From assembly GCF_003097235.1 (NCBI RefSeq), contig NZ_QEQQ01000010.1:120184-184183 (forward strand): 64,000 nt of DNA. The letters run 5' to 3'. The DNA comes from Pseudomonas sp. CC120222-01a (GTDB lineage: Bacteria; Pseudomonadota; Gammaproteobacteria; Pseudomonadales; Pseudomonadaceae). Below are positions 17,065 through 29,644 of the stretch, in pieces. The stretch's first letter is position 1, and every line of letters begins with the position of its first letter. The position numbers were made by a program, and so were the translations under genes. The notes under the pieces were generated by a model. It had not been told where the DNA came from. It ran no database searches and worked only from the letters and a program-made list of their open reading frames with translations.

Positions 17065-18051
17065 ATGCGTGCAGTCAAGAATCTCCTCGTCCTCTACACC
17101 GGGGGCACCATCGGCATGCTCGAAACCGCCGAAGGCCTGGCGCCGGCCGGTGGTTTCGACGCGCGGATGCGCGAACACCTCGCCCAGCTGACCGATGCGC
17201 CCCAGGTGCAATGGACGCTGCAGGAAATGAACCCGCTGCTCGATAGCGCCAACATGCAGCAGCACAACTGGCTGGCGATGCGCGATGCCATCGTCGCGGC
17301 GGTGGACGCCGGCCATGACGGCGTGCTGGTGCTGCATGGCACCGACAGCCTGGCCTACAGCGCCGCGGCGCTGTCGTTCCTGCTACTGGGCCTGCCAGTG
17401 CCGGTGCTGCTGACCGGCTCGATGTTGCCGGCCGGCGCGCCGGGCAGCGATGCCTGGGACAACCTGTGCGGGGCCTTGCGCCAGGTCGAACAGGGCCTGG
17501 AAGATGGCGTGCAGCTGTACTTCCACGGCCAGCTCCTGCATGGCTGCCGGACGTCGAAACTGCGCAGCGAGGCGTTCGACGCCTTTGCCGCACTGCCGCG
17601 CCATCGTGAAGGCGAGCGCGCCGCCGAACTGCCAGCTGCCCTGAGCTATCGCCAACAGCGCCAGCCGGTCAACCTGGCGGTGATGCCAGTGTTCCCGGGC
17701 CTGCAAGCCGGGCATCTGAAGGGCCTGCTCGACAGCGGCGTGCAAGGGTTGCTGCTGGAGTGCTATGGCAGCGGTACCGGGCCATCGGATGACCAGGCGC
17801 TGCTGGAGGTGCTGCGTGCAGCGCGCCAGCGTGGCGTGCTGCTGACCGCCATCAGCCAGTGCCCGGAAGGGTCGGTGGTGTTCGATACCTATGCGGCGGG
17901 CAATCGCCTGCGCGCGGCCGGGCTGGTCAGTGCTGGCGGCATGACCCGCGAGGCGGCCTTGGGCAAGATGTTTGCGCTGCTGGGTGCAGGGCTGGATGTG
18001 GATACGGCGGAGCAATGGTTCGCGCTGGATCTTTGCGGGGAGCGGGCTTAA
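17065..18051 (+). CDS. ansA: Type I L-asparaginase
   Basis: Hydrolyses asparagine to aspartate and ammonia. The 328-residue protein has the first nucleophile motif LYTGGTIGM at residues 10-18 and the second catalytic motif HGTDSLAYSAAALSFLL. There is no signal peptide, so it is cytoplasmic. An ATG three codons upstream (17056) is possible; 17065 is preferred because GGAT lies about 8 bases before it. The preceding gene is an amino acid symporter, so the two may cooperate in amino acid use. Confidence 0.9.
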   Translation: MRAVKNLLVLYTGGTIGMLETAEGLAPAGGFDARMREHLAQLTDAPQVQWTLQEMNPLLDSANMQQHNWLAMRDAIVAAVDAGHDGVLVLHGTDSLAYSAAALSFLLLGLPVPVLLTGSMLPAGAPGSDAWDNLCGALRQVEQGLEDGVQLYFHGQLLHGCRTSKLRSEAFDAFAALPRHREGERAAELPAALSYRQQRQPVNLAVMPVFPGLQAGHLKGLLDSGVQGLLLECYGSGTGPSDDQALLEVLRAARQRGVLLTAISQCPEGSVVFDTYAAGNRLRAAGLVSAGGMTREAALGKMFALLGAGLDVDTAEQWFALDLCGERA

Positions 18052-18062
18052 ACCCGGGAAAA

Positions 18063-18158
18063 TGGCGGAAGGCAGCGGGAGTCGAACCTGCCCGGGAACG
18101 GCTGCCGTCCCCAACCGGGTTTGAAGCCCGGCCGCGCCACCGGGCGCGATTGCCTTCC
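18063..18158 (-). tRNA. selC: tRNA-Sec (anticodon UCA)
   Basis: A 96-nt selenocysteine tRNA with encoded CCA. The acceptor arms GGAAGGCA and TGCCTTCC pair over 8 bp with discriminator G, the anticodon loop reads CTTCAAA with UCA at 18124-18122, a long GC-rich variable arm follows, and the T loop is GGTTCGACTCC. The 8-bp acceptor and long extra arm are diagnostic. It lies 6 bases beyond the end of selB. Confidence 0.97.
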
Positions 18159-18164
18159 TTGAAC

Positions 18165-21517
<3,353 letters not shown>

Positions 21518-21546
21518 CTACCTTGGACTGATCCGTTGTCTGTACT

Positions 21547-21640
21547 GGCCCTTTCGCGGGCTCGCCCGCTCCCACAAGGTCCGCGCAGCTTTTGACGCTT
21601 GTGCAGTACCTGTAGGAGCGGGCGAGCCCGCGAAGCAGGC
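21547..21640. repeat. Inverted REP-like pair C
   Basis: Arms 21547-21580 (CTTTCGCGGGCTCGCCCGCT) and 21608-21640 (AGCGGGCGAGCCCGCGAAG) face each other around a 27-base spacer. Each arm also folds on itself. This is the classical P. putida REP sequence, related to but distinct from pairs A and B. It separates selA from fdhE. Confidence 0.88.
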
Positions 21641-21671
21641 GACTCGGTATTACAGTGTAGACACTCCCCCA

Positions 21672-22592
21672 CTACCCAGGCGCAAGCATCAGGTTGGGTG
21701 CCAGGCGATGGAAGCCCTCCTCATCCAGACGAATGTCCAATGCCAGGCTGGCCAGGTCGTCGGCCAGCGGCTCGGCCGCCGCATCGTTTTCCAGATAGTT
21801 CTGCTTCAGGTAGCTCTCACATGCTGGACAGCATTCGGCCCGCAGCGGCGCCTTGCCCGGCGCGTGGCGGTCGTCTTCAAGGCTGGTATAACGCAAATCC
21901 TTGCTCGACTCGCAATACACGCACTTGACCCGCACCACATGCCACTCACAGGCACACAGCGAACAGGCCAGATAACGCAGGCCGTTGTGCTTGCCCCGGT
22001 TGCGCACCACCCCGGCCATTGCCGGCGAACCACAGGCCGGACACTGGGCCAGGCTACCCGCGGGCTTCAGTTCAGGGGCAGGCAGCGCCAGCAACCAGCT
22101 CGACCAGGCGGCCTGCAAGGCGGCGCCAATGAACGGTACCAGCGCCGCTGGCACCGCGTCGTATTGCCCGGAGAGCAAGGCGATGCCCCAGCCCTTGCGC
22201 TGGCTGTCGTCACTGTCACGCAGGCTTTGCAGCGCCTCGCCCAGCGCACCACTGGCCTCGCTATCGAAGTGCGTGAGCAAGGCCTGCATCCAGACCAGCC
22301 ACGGCCCTTCACGCACCAGGCTGTCGGCTGCCAGCGGTGGCAAGCCATGACTTATGCACAGGCGCTGACGCTCCTCGGCCACCGGCAACCCGCCGGGAGG
22401 GTTATCCACAAGCTGCTGCTGGACGCGGCACAGCTGGGCGATCAGCCGCAGGTAATCACCCAGGGCGTTGCCTTCGGCCAGGTGCTCCAGGCGCGCTGCG
22501 CGCAGTGCAAACAGATTGGCAGGCGGCAGATGCAGAAACGGCGGCATCACTGCCGACGCTTCGATCTGCCCGGGTTCGAGTATCGTGCTCAA
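21672..22592 (-). CDS. fdhE: Formate dehydrogenase accessory protein FdhE
   Basis: Assembly factor needed for active membrane formate dehydrogenases. The 306-residue protein shows the rubredoxin-like paired Cys motifs CPACGSP, CSLC, CVYC and CPACESY in its C-terminal third, which bind iron. The start is TTG with AAGGA 7 bases upstream; the fdnI stop lies 4 bases before it, so it is the last gene of the fdn operon. Confidence 0.95.
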   Translation of the reverse strand: MSTILEPGQIEASAVMPPFLHLPPANLFALRAARLEHLAEGNALGDYLRLIAQLCRVQQQLVDNPPGGLPVAEERQRLCISHGLPPLAADSLVREGPWLVWMQALLTHFDSEASGALGEALQSLRDSDDSQRKGWGIALLSGQYDAVPAALVPFIGAALQAAWSSWLLALPAPELKPAGSLAQCPACGSPAMAGVVRNRGKHNGLRYLACSLCACEWHVVRVKCVYCESSKDLRYTSLEDDRHAPGKAPLRAECCPACESYLKQNYLENDAAAEPLADDLASLALDIRLDEEGFHRLAPNLMLAPG

Positions 22593-22596
22593 GCGC

Positions 22597-23253
22597 TCAT
22601 CCTTCTTTTCGTCCGTGATTGCCCGGCGTCTTGTCGCCGGTCACTTCGCGGTACCACAACTCATGGTGCTTGCGTGCCCAGGCGCGGCTGACCCAGCCAT
22701 GCAGCATGGCGCCGATCGAGCCCTTGATCCAGATACCGGCGTAGATGTGCACGATGATGCTGAGGATCAGCACGAACGCCGCCAGGGCATGGGCCAGCGC
22801 CGACAGGCGAATGACCTCGATACCGAACAGGTGGCTGAAATACGCGCGCCAGATCACCACACCGCTGAGCAGCAGCACCAGCATGCACGCCAGCAGGGTC
22901 CAGAACAGCAGCTTCTGCCCGGCGTTGTACTTGCCGATCGGCGGCACGCCCTCCTCCTTGTTCAGCATCACCCGGTCCACGCGACGCAGCCACAGGCGGT
23001 CGTTGGCGGTGATGAAGTTGGCGCGCCAGAAGCGGAACACCAAGCCGAGGAAGAACACGAACATCGCCACGCCCAGGAACGGGTGCAGGATGCGCGTCCA
23101 TGGCCCGCCGCCGAACAGGTGGCTGAGCCAGAACAGTGCCGGGTGGAACAGCGCAAGCCCCGAGAGCCCCGCCGTCATGAACAGGATCGCGACGATCCAG
23201 TGGTTGGTCCGCTCGTTGGCGTTGTAGCGCAGGATGGGTTTGTTGTCGTTCAT
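22597..23253 (-). CDS. fdnI: Formate dehydrogenase-N/O gamma subunit (cytochrome b556)
   Basis: Membrane anchor that passes electrons from formate to quinone through two b hemes. The 218-residue protein has four helices (about 17-37, 55-75, 113-133 and 150-172) with the expected histidines in [17 protein letters not shown] and [11 protein letters not shown]. It starts within the fdnH stop (overlap of 4 bases) and is followed by fdhE. Confidence 0.95.
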   Translation of the reverse strand: MNDNKPILRYNANERTNHWIVAILFMTAGLSGLALFHPALFWLSHLFGGGPWTRILHPFLGVAMFVFFLGLVFRFWRANFITANDRLWLRRVDRVMLNKEEGVPPIGKYNAGQKLLFWTLLACMLVLLLSGVVIWRAYFSHLFGIEVIRLSALAHALAAFVLILSIIVHIYAGIWIKGSIGAMLHGWVSRAWARKHHELWYREVTGDKTPGNHGRKEG

Positions 23254-24200
23254 GGCCTCTGCTCCCCTTGCCCACCGGGCTTGGTCGGGTCATAGACATG
23301 CACCGACGGGTCCACCTGATGCACGCTGTCGTCCGGCGGTGTGGGGTGCTCGTCCTCTTCCACCCGCTGTGGGCCAACCCGCACGTAGTGGAAGAACCCG
23401 GCCAGCACCGCCGCGCCCATGGCCAGCAGCGCCAGCGGCTTGGTGAAGCCCTTCCACAAGCCCACCAGCGGGCTGATCACCGGCTGGTCCGGCAGGCCGG
23501 CATACAGTTTCGGCGTGTCGGCATGGTGCAGCACATACATCACGTGGGTGCCGCCAACGCCGTCCGGGTCGTACAGCCCGGCCTGGTCGAAGCCGCGCGA
23601 CTTGAGGTCGACGATGCGCTCGGCAGCATGCACCTTCATCTCCTCCTTGCTGCCGAACACGATCGCCCCGGTCGGGCAGGTCTTCACGCAGGCCGGCTCC
23701 AGGCCCACGCTCACGCGGTCGGAACACAGGGTGCACTTGTACGCCTTGTGGTCCTTCTGCGAGATGCGCGGGATGTTGAACGGGCAGCCGGTGATGCAGT
23801 AGCCGCAGCCGATGCAGTGGTCCTGGTTGAAGTCGACGATGCCATTGGCGTGCTTGATGATCGCGCCCGGGCTCGGGCAGGCCTTCAGGCAGCCAGGGTC
23901 GGCGCAGTGCATGCAGCCGTCCTTGCGGATCAGCCACTCCAGGTTGCCGTCGTCGCGCTCGTGCTCGGTGAAGCGCATCAGGGTCCAGGTCTCGGCAGTG
24001 AGGTCCTGGGGGTTGTCGTAGGTGCCGTGGTTGTGACCGACCTCGTCACGCAGTTCGTTCCACTCCGAGCACGCCACCTGGCAGGCCTTGCAGCCGATGC
24101 ACTTGGTGGTGTCGATCAGCTTGGCGACCTCTTCCAGCTGGCGTACCGAAGGCGGAACGGTGGTGGTGGCCGAGCGGGCGATGATGTCTTGGCTGGCCAT
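23250..24200 (-). CDS. fdnH: Formate dehydrogenase-N/O beta subunit (4Fe-4S)
   Basis: Electron-transfer subunit between the catalytic subunit and the cytochrome. The 316-residue protein has four ferredoxin-type clusters: [11 protein letters not shown] (C34-C44), [24 protein letters not shown] and CTLCSDR...CVKTCP. A single helix near residue 265 ([18 protein letters not shown]) anchors it to the membrane. The start overlaps the fdnG stop by one base (TGATG). Confidence 0.96.
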   Translation of the reverse strand: MASQDIIARSATTTVPPSVRQLEEVAKLIDTTKCIGCKACQVACSEWNELRDEVGHNHGTYDNPQDLTAETWTLMRFTEHERDDGNLEWLIRKDGCMHCADPGCLKACPSPGAIIKHANGIVDFNQDHCIGCGYCITGCPFNIPRISQKDHKAYKCTLCSDRVSVGLEPACVKTCPTGAIVFGSKEEMKVHAAERIVDLKSRGFDQAGLYDPDGVGGTHVMYVLHHADTPKLYAGLPDQPVISPLVGLWKGFTKPLALLAMGAAVLAGFFHYVRVGPQRVEEDEHPTPPDDSVHQVDPSVHVYDPTKPGGQGEQRP

Positions 24201-27200
24201 CAGAGTTTCTCCACTTTGACGAGGAACGACTTGGACTCTGGCGTCTGGGTGTTGCCGTCACCGAGGAACGGCACCAGGGTGTTGGTCAGGTAGCCATGCC
24301 GCGTGGTCCCGGTGAAGCCCCAGTGCAGCGGGATGCCGATCTGGTGCACGGTCTGGTTGTTGACCTGCAGCGGGCGAATCCGCTTGGTCACCACCGCCAC
24401 CGCATCGATGTGCCCCCGCTTGCTCGACACCCGCACCCGGTCACCGGCCTTGATGCCTTTCTCGTTGGCCAGCACCTCGCCGATCTCGACGAACTGCTCG
24501 GGCTGCGCGATGGCATTCAAGCGGCAATGCTTGCTCCAGAAGTGGAAGTGCTCGGTCAGCCGGTAGGTCGTCGCCGCGTAAGGGAACTCGTCGTGCTTGC
24601 CGAGGGTGTCCCACACCGAATCGAAGATCCGCCCGGCCGGGTTGCTGATGGCCTTCTTGTTCTGCGGGTGCAGCGGGTTGATGCCAATCGGCGTCTCGAA
24701 CGGCTCGTAGTGCTCGGGGAACGGGCCTTCGGCCATCTTGTCGATGGCGAAGAAGCGCGCCACCCCTTCAGGGTTCATGATGAACGGGTTCATCCCCGCT
24801 TCTGGTGGCGAGTCGACCTTGAAGTCGGGCACGTCGGTGCCGGTCCATGCCTTGCCGTTCCACCACACCAGGCGCTTCTTCTCCGCGTCCCACGGCTTGC
24901 CTTGCGGGTCGCTGGAGGCGCGGTTGTAGAGGATGCGGCGGTTGGCCGGCCAGGCCCAGGCCCAGTTCTGTACCTGGTGCATGCCGTACGGGTCGCTGTT
25001 GTCGCGCCGGGCCATCTGGTTGCCCTGTTCGGTCCAGCAGCCAGCGAAGATCCAGCAGCCGGACGCGGTGCTGCCGTCGTCCTTCATCTGGGCGAAGCCC
25101 GCCAACTGCTGACCAGCCTTGAGCGTGGTGCCGGTGGCGTCGGAGAGGTCGGTGACCGCCCAGCCGTTCATCTCCTTGGCCAACTCCTCGGGTGATGGCT
25201 CTTCAGGGATTTTGTACGGCCAGTGGATGTTCATCATCGCATCAGGGTAGGCACCGCCCTCGGTCTGGTAACGGTGACGCAGGCGCAGGAACAGCTCGCT
25301 CATGATCTGCACGTCGGTGCGGGTCTCGCCCGGGCCGTCGGCGCCCTTCCAGTGCCACTGCAGCCAGCGACTGCTATTGACCAGCGAGCCATCCTCCTCG
25401 GCGAAGCAGGTGGTGGGCAGGCGGATCACCTCGGTCTGGATATTGGCCGTGTCGACATCGTTGAACGGCCCGGCGTTGCGCCAGAACTCCGAGGTTTCGG
25501 TGGCCAGCGGGTCCATGATCACCAGCCACTTGAGCTTGCCCAGGGCCGCAGTGACGCGGTTCTTGTCCGGCAGCGCGGCGATCGGGTTGAAGCCCTGGCA
25601 CATGTAGCCATTGACCTTGCCCTGGCCCATCATCTCGAACATGCGCAGCACGTCGTAGGCCGGCACATCGAGCTTGGGCAGCCAGTCGTAGCCCCAGTTG
25701 TTTGCCGCAGTGGCGTTGGCGCCGTACCAGGCCTTCATCAGGCTGACGTGGAACTTGCCGTAGTTCTGCCAGTACGACAGCTGCCCTGGGCGCAGCGGCT
25801 TCGACGCACGCTTGTCGATGTAGGTGGCGTAGTCCTGCTCGGCGTCCCCGGCCAGGGTCAGGTAACCCGGCAACGAGTTGGACAGCAGGCCGAGGTCGGT
25901 CAGGCCCTGGATGTTGGAGTGCCCGCGCAGGGCGTTGACCCCGCCGCCCGGCATGCCGACGTTACCCAGCAGCAGCTGGACCATGGCCGCACTGCGGATG
26001 ATCTGCGCGCCGATGGAATGCTGCGTCCAGCCGAGTGCGTAGAGGATCGTCATGGTCTTGCCCGGTACCGAGCAGGTGGCGATCTCTTCCCAGACCTTCA
26101 TCATCGCGTCCTGCGGCATGCCGCAGGTCATGCTGGCCAGTTCCGGGGTGTAGCGGCTGTAGTGCTGCTTCATCAGCTGGTACACGCAGCGCGGATGCTG
26201 CAAGGTCGGGTCGACCTTGGCGAAGCCGTCCTCGCCCAGCTCGTAGCCCCAGCCGGACTTATCCGCATACACGCGCTTGGCCTCGTCGTAGCCGCTGAAC
26301 AGCCCGTCCTCGAAGCCATAGTTCTCTTTGACGATGAACGACACGTCGGTGTAGTTGCGCACGTACTCGTGCTGGATCTTGTCGTTGCTCAGCAGGTAAT
26401 TGATCAGCCCGCCCATGAAGGCGATGTCGGTACCGGTACGGATCGGCGCGTAGTAGTCCGCCACCGAAGCGGTACGGGTAAACCGCGGGTCGACCACGAT
26501 CAGCCGCGCCTGGTTGTGCGCCTTGGCTTCGGTCACCCATTTGAAGCCGCACGGATGCGCTTCTGCTGCGTTGCCACCCATCACCAGGACCAGATTCGCG
26601 TTGGCGATATCGGACCAGTGGTTGGTCATGGCGCCACGGCCGTACGTCGGGGCAAGACTTGCCACCGTCGGGCCATGTCAGACACGTGCCTGGTTATCGA
26701 ACCCCAGCATGCCTGTTGCGCGGATGACCTTGTGGGTCAGGTAACCCGCCTCGCTGGAGGCGGCGGAGGCAGCGAGAAAACCGGTGGTGAGCCAGCGGTT
26801 TACCGTTTGCCCCTGGGCGTTCTTCTCGATGAAGTTGGCGTCGCGGTCCTGCTTCATCAGGTCGGCGACGCGGTCGAGCGCCTCCTCCCAGCTGACCCGC
26901 ACCCACTCCTTGCTGCCCGGCTTGCGCACCTCGGGGTACTTGAGGCGGCTAGGGCTGTGGATAAAGTCGAGCAGCCCGGCACCTTTCGGGCACAACGTGC
27001 CGCGGTTGACCGGGTGATCGGCGTCGCCTTCGATGTGGATGATGCTTTGTTTGACGTTCTTGCCCGCATCACCCTGGCTGTACAGGATCAGGCCGCAGCC
27101 GACCGAGCAGTAGGGGCAGGTGTTGCGGGTTTCTTTGGTGTGCGCCAGCTTGAAGTGACGCACCTGCTCGGCGAAGGCCGGCGTCGGGGCCATACCCAAC

Positions 27201-27268
27201 GCCGCCAGGCTCGAGCCTCCAAGGCCCACTGCGGCGACCTTGAAGAACTGCCGACGGTTGAGATCCAT
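24200..27268 (-). CDS. fdnG: Formate dehydrogenase-N/O alpha subunit, selenoprotein (in-frame UGA = Sec197)
   Basis: Molybdenum catalytic subunit that oxidises formate in the periplasm; 1022 residues including selenocysteine. [10 protein letters not shown] is a Tat export signal. CPYCSVGC (C51, C54, C58) begins a 4Fe-4S cluster. The frame is split by TGA at 26680-26678; reading through gives [27 protein letters not shown], the known active-site context, so it is one gene, not two. ATG at 27268 has AGGAG 7 bases upstream. A SECIS-like hairpin follows the UGA. Confidence 0.96.
26651..26680 (-). promoter_or_regulatory. UGA selenocysteine codon and SECIS-like hairpin in fdnG
   Basis: The Sec codon is at 26680-26678. 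The transcript then forms GGCA-AGUCU-UGCC at 26663-26651, the short apical stem with a GU-containing loop seen in bacterial SECIS elements (E. coli fdnG has the same AGUCU loop). This is what SelB reads to decode UGA as Sec. Confidence 0.85.
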
Positions 27269-27340
27269 CGTGCACTCCTGATCAGGTGGTGGACGCACGG
27301 AACATGGCCGGCGCCTCTTGGTAGTCACGGTGGCGGCTAA

Positions 27341-27354
27341 TTGATGGCCGTCAA
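27341..27354. promoter_or_regulatory. Candidate ANR/FNR box of the fdn operon
   Basis: TTGATGGCCGTCAA has one mismatch to TTGATnnnnATCAA. It lies 73 bases before the fdnG start, upstream of where the promoter should be. Control by the oxygen sensor ANR would suit an anaerobic respiratory enzyme. No other feature is evident between it and 27478. Confidence 0.6.
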
Positions 27355-27478
27355 TAGATAAGACTAGTCAAGAAACGAGAAGGTGCGATGACATGGGTCA
27401 GGCGCGTGGGGATTGACTGTGTCTGGGGGTTGCGTTGGGGCTGCCGCGTGCATGCCTTGAGTTCTATGGAGCCTGTGT

Positions 27479-27508
27479 GATCGAGCGCCGCGCGGGCGGC
27501 GCTCGATC
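27479..27508. repeat. Perfect 13-bp stem hairpin
   Basis: GATCGAGCGCCGC and its exact reverse complement flank a GCGG loop. There is no T run on either side, so it is more likely a repeat-derived hairpin than a terminator. Its right arm runs into the direct repeat described at 27498. Confidence 0.8.
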
Positions 27509-27566
27509 TCATAGGCGCTGCAAGAGTTATGGCGAGCACCTGGTAACCCTCACCCATTCTGCTGAC
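27498..27566. repeat. Direct repeat copy 1 (partner at 28315-28384)
   Basis: The first 23 bases (27498-27520) are identical to 28315-28337; the rest is imperfectly conserved, with TGGCGAG and a CTGCTGAC/TTGCTGAC end in common. The two copies flank the 157-residue membrane protein gene. Confidence 0.75.
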
Positions 27567-27593
27567 ATCCACCCATCGACGAACACTGCAGCG

Positions 27594-27702
27594 ACTTTGT
27601 GTGGCGAAAGGCTGCGTGGCAGCCCAAGCCATTGTCCACGCACAACCGAAATTCTAGGGCCGCAATGCGGCCCTTTTCGTGGCGTACGGGCGCGCCTACA
27701 AA
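27594..27702. repeat. Degenerate REP-like pair D
   Basis: GTGGCGAAAGGCTGCGTGGCAGCCC on the left is an imperfect reverse complement of GGGCCGCAATGCGGCCC...CGTGGC on the right. It resembles the outer arms of pairs A and B but is more diverged. The right arm overlaps the last codons of the gene at 27696-28169. Confidence 0.6.
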
Positions 27703-28169
27703 GCCGGCGTCGGCTCTGATGTACTCAATGAAATATTGAAGTCATCCTCGGCTATATAACGTATGTCGACATGCTCTCTGGCGTCACTCCCATCGATACC
27801 AACTAGCTTGTAATGAGCAAGTAGAAAAAGCTCTTGGCTTAGCTGATCTTCACCACGTATTTTTCTGGCCAAGGCCAAGAAAATAACCCCCACCGATACC
27901 ACAAAATGAGGGGCAATCTGCATGTGCTGTATGAAGCTCGGCCCAGAAAGACGATTGTAGTAAATGGTCGACGGTCCGAACAACCAGATACCAAGGCCCA
28001 ATGCAGCTATAGCAATACCTATAACCATAAGCACACCAGCACCGTGTCGCCTGTCAGCGCACTCCTCTGAGTGGACTTCATAGGCATTGGAAAAGCCGGG
28101 GACCTGATAATCCTGCTTGCCCGGTTGAAGCTTTACTTCCTGCACGAGATCGCTATCCGATGCTTGCAT
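27696..28169 (-). CDS. Hypothetical membrane protein (157 aa)
   Basis: I do not recognise this protein. It has a hydrophilic N-terminus (MQASDSDLVQEVKLQPGKQD), a membrane helix around residues 46-66 (GVLMVIGIAIAALGLGIWLF), a second likely helix at about 85-100 (HFVVSVGVIFLALA) and an acidic C-terminus. The ATG at 28169 has AGGAG upstream. Composition is more AT-rich than the neighbours. It sits between the two copies of a direct repeat, suggesting a gained or rearranged segment. Confidence 0.75.
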   Translation of the reverse strand: MQASDSDLVQEVKLQPGKQDYQVPGFSNAYEVHSEECADRRHGAGVLMVIGIAIAALGLGIWLFGPSTIYYNRLSGPSFIQHMQIAPHFVVSVGVIFLALARKIRGEDQLSQELFLLAHYKLVGIDGSDAREHVDIRYIAEDDFNISLSTSEPTPAL

Positions 28170-28314
28170 GATCCTCTCCTTTGAAAAAGTGGATGTTAAG
28201 CAATCGCGGCAACAGATAGTTGGCACAAGACCAGTTTCAGAAATGTCCTACAACGCCGAGACACGCAACTCGAATACGTCGATTCTGCATCCAGGCGCAT
28301 GCTTCAAGATTCTT

Positions 28315-28384
28315 GGCGCTCGATCTCATAGGCGCTGAACATGGTTTGGCGAGTTCCTAGGGCCCCTCTAGCATTTTGCTGACG
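28315..28384. repeat. Direct repeat copy 2 (partner at 27498-27566)
   Basis: The first 23 bases match copy 1 exactly. It lies between the 157-residue protein gene and the end of the DMT transporter gene. The bases from 28170 to 28314 hold no other recognisable feature. Confidence 0.75.
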
Positions 28385-28399
28385 TGCCCCACGAAAATG

Positions 28400-29326
28400 T
28401 CACCCGTAAAGATGTAGAAGCACAGCCCCGAACAACACCAGACTAACCCCACCAATCTGAATGATCGACAGTCGTTCGCGATAAAAGAGGTACCCCAGAA
28501 TCGCGGCAATGCCACCCGATAAGGTGCTGATGACAGTGACAATGGAAACCGAGCCATTGAGCGCGCCCCAGGAAAACGCGGAGAACCCGCCCAGGTTGAA
28601 AAGACTGGCGCCGCATAGTGATCCAAAGGTCTTCAACCTGATCGTCGCATGGTCCCTCAGCAACCTGAACGCTTCAGGTATGAGAAACATGACCCCCACT
28701 GCATAGCCCAGCGCCAACATGTTCACCGGTCCTAGCGCTGGCAAGGCGAACTTGCCCTGAATCCAGAAGCTGACGCCGTAAAGCATGGCCGCCAACAAGG
28801 CAAACCCTACCGATATCGTGCTGGTGGTCTTGCGCTCGAAATCACCTCCGTGATCACTGCGACTGGCCAGTAGAACGCCGAAGAAGCAAACGAGAATGCC
28901 GCACACTTGCCAAGCTGACAGCGCATCACCGCCCAGCCACGCCAGCAGAGTAGTAAAAACGCCATACGAGGTGACCAAGGGGGCCACAACTGCAGTTTTG
29001 CCAACAGCAAAAGCCTTCGATAGCGCCAGCGCCCCCACTACGGTACACAGAGAAGCTACTACGCCCAACCCTACTGCACGCCATGGTGCAGCCATGAACT
29101 TTCCCCACTGGCTGGCAGAAATGACAATAATGATCGTCATTAATAAAAGACCCAGTAACTGCCCGAAAAACACCGCCCGCTTGACCCCAACCGCTCGTGC
29201 GTTCACGCCGACCAAAAAGTCCGTCGCCCCCAGAACGCCGCTGCTAACAAACCCATGAATACATCCACAGTAACGTTCCTGATTATTACTTACCCCTGCT
29301 TCCCTCCAGACAGTAATCGGGATCAT
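28400..29326 (-). CDS. EamA/DMT-family transporter
   Basis: A roughly 308-residue inner-membrane protein with ten helices in two EamA repeats. The first repeat contains GALALSKAFAVGKTAVVAPLVTSYGVFTTLLAWL and the second GGFSAFSWGALNGSVSIVTVISTLSGGIAAILGYLFYRERLS; both end in the family's permease signature. The substrate is unknown. The start is uncertain: ATG 29326 is proposed, but a TTG at 29356 also opens the frame and neither has a strong ribosome-binding site. AT-rich codon use suggests gain by transfer. Confidence 0.8.
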   Translation of the reverse strand: MIPITVWREAGVSNNQERYCGCIHGFVSSGVLGATDFLVGVNARAVGVKRAVFFGQLLGLLLMTIIIVISASQWGKFMAAPWRAVGLGVVASLCTVVGALALSKAFAVGKTAVVAPLVTSYGVFTTLLAWLGGDALSAWQVCGILVCFFGVLLASRSDHGGDFERKTTSTISVGFALLAAMLYGVSFWIQGKFALPALGPVNMLALGYAVGVMFLIPEAFRLLRDHATIRLKTFGSLCGASLFNLGGFSAFSWGALNGSVSIVTVISTLSGGIAAILGYLFYRERLSIIQIGGVSLVLFGAVLLHLYG

Positions 29327-29644
29327 ATCAAAAATCAAACACCTGATTAGGCTCAAACTTTACAACCCGACGCCCCTTGCATGACCGCCACCTCGCAGTT
29401 CAGTTAACAGCATTAGTCAATACTACTGAAACAACAACAAGCATCAAAAGATCAATATAGGAACCTTCTTACAAGGCGATTCCTAAAGTCCTACACCAAA
29501 AAGTTGCTGCATCATGGGTGGATAACACTGAGGGTTAATTAGCCGCCTCGCTGGAGGCGGCGGGTTGCACATTCCTGGATGCTTGAGGCGACTGGGGCGG
29601 AGGACAAAGTTGAGTAGGCCCCAGTCGGTTATTGCGTACGCCAG
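29327..29644. other. Intergenic segment with AT-rich stretch and fdnG-like remnant
   Basis: The first 200 bases are AT-rich without a recognisable gene and probably hold the DMT transporter promoter. From 29546 to 29622 there is a decayed piece resembling fdnG (separate entry). Confidence 0.6.
29546..29622 (-). pseudogene. Decayed fragment resembling the fdnG N-terminal region
   Basis: On the minus strand the fragment reads GLLNFVLRPSRLKHPG, against [16 protein letters not shown] in the intact fdnG. It then jumps, with about 160 bases missing, to a 20-base stretch (29547-29566) identical to fdnG 26748-26767. The 42 bases from CTTGAGGCG onward are about 74% identical to fdnG. There is no intact frame. 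It may be what is left of a second formate dehydrogenase gene or a local duplication. Confidence 0.6.

Noticed and set aside
24200..26665. A separate gene for the C-terminal part of formate dehydrogenase
   Set aside because: It joins in frame across the UGA Sec codon to the N-terminal part; the context and SECIS show a single selenoprotein gene.
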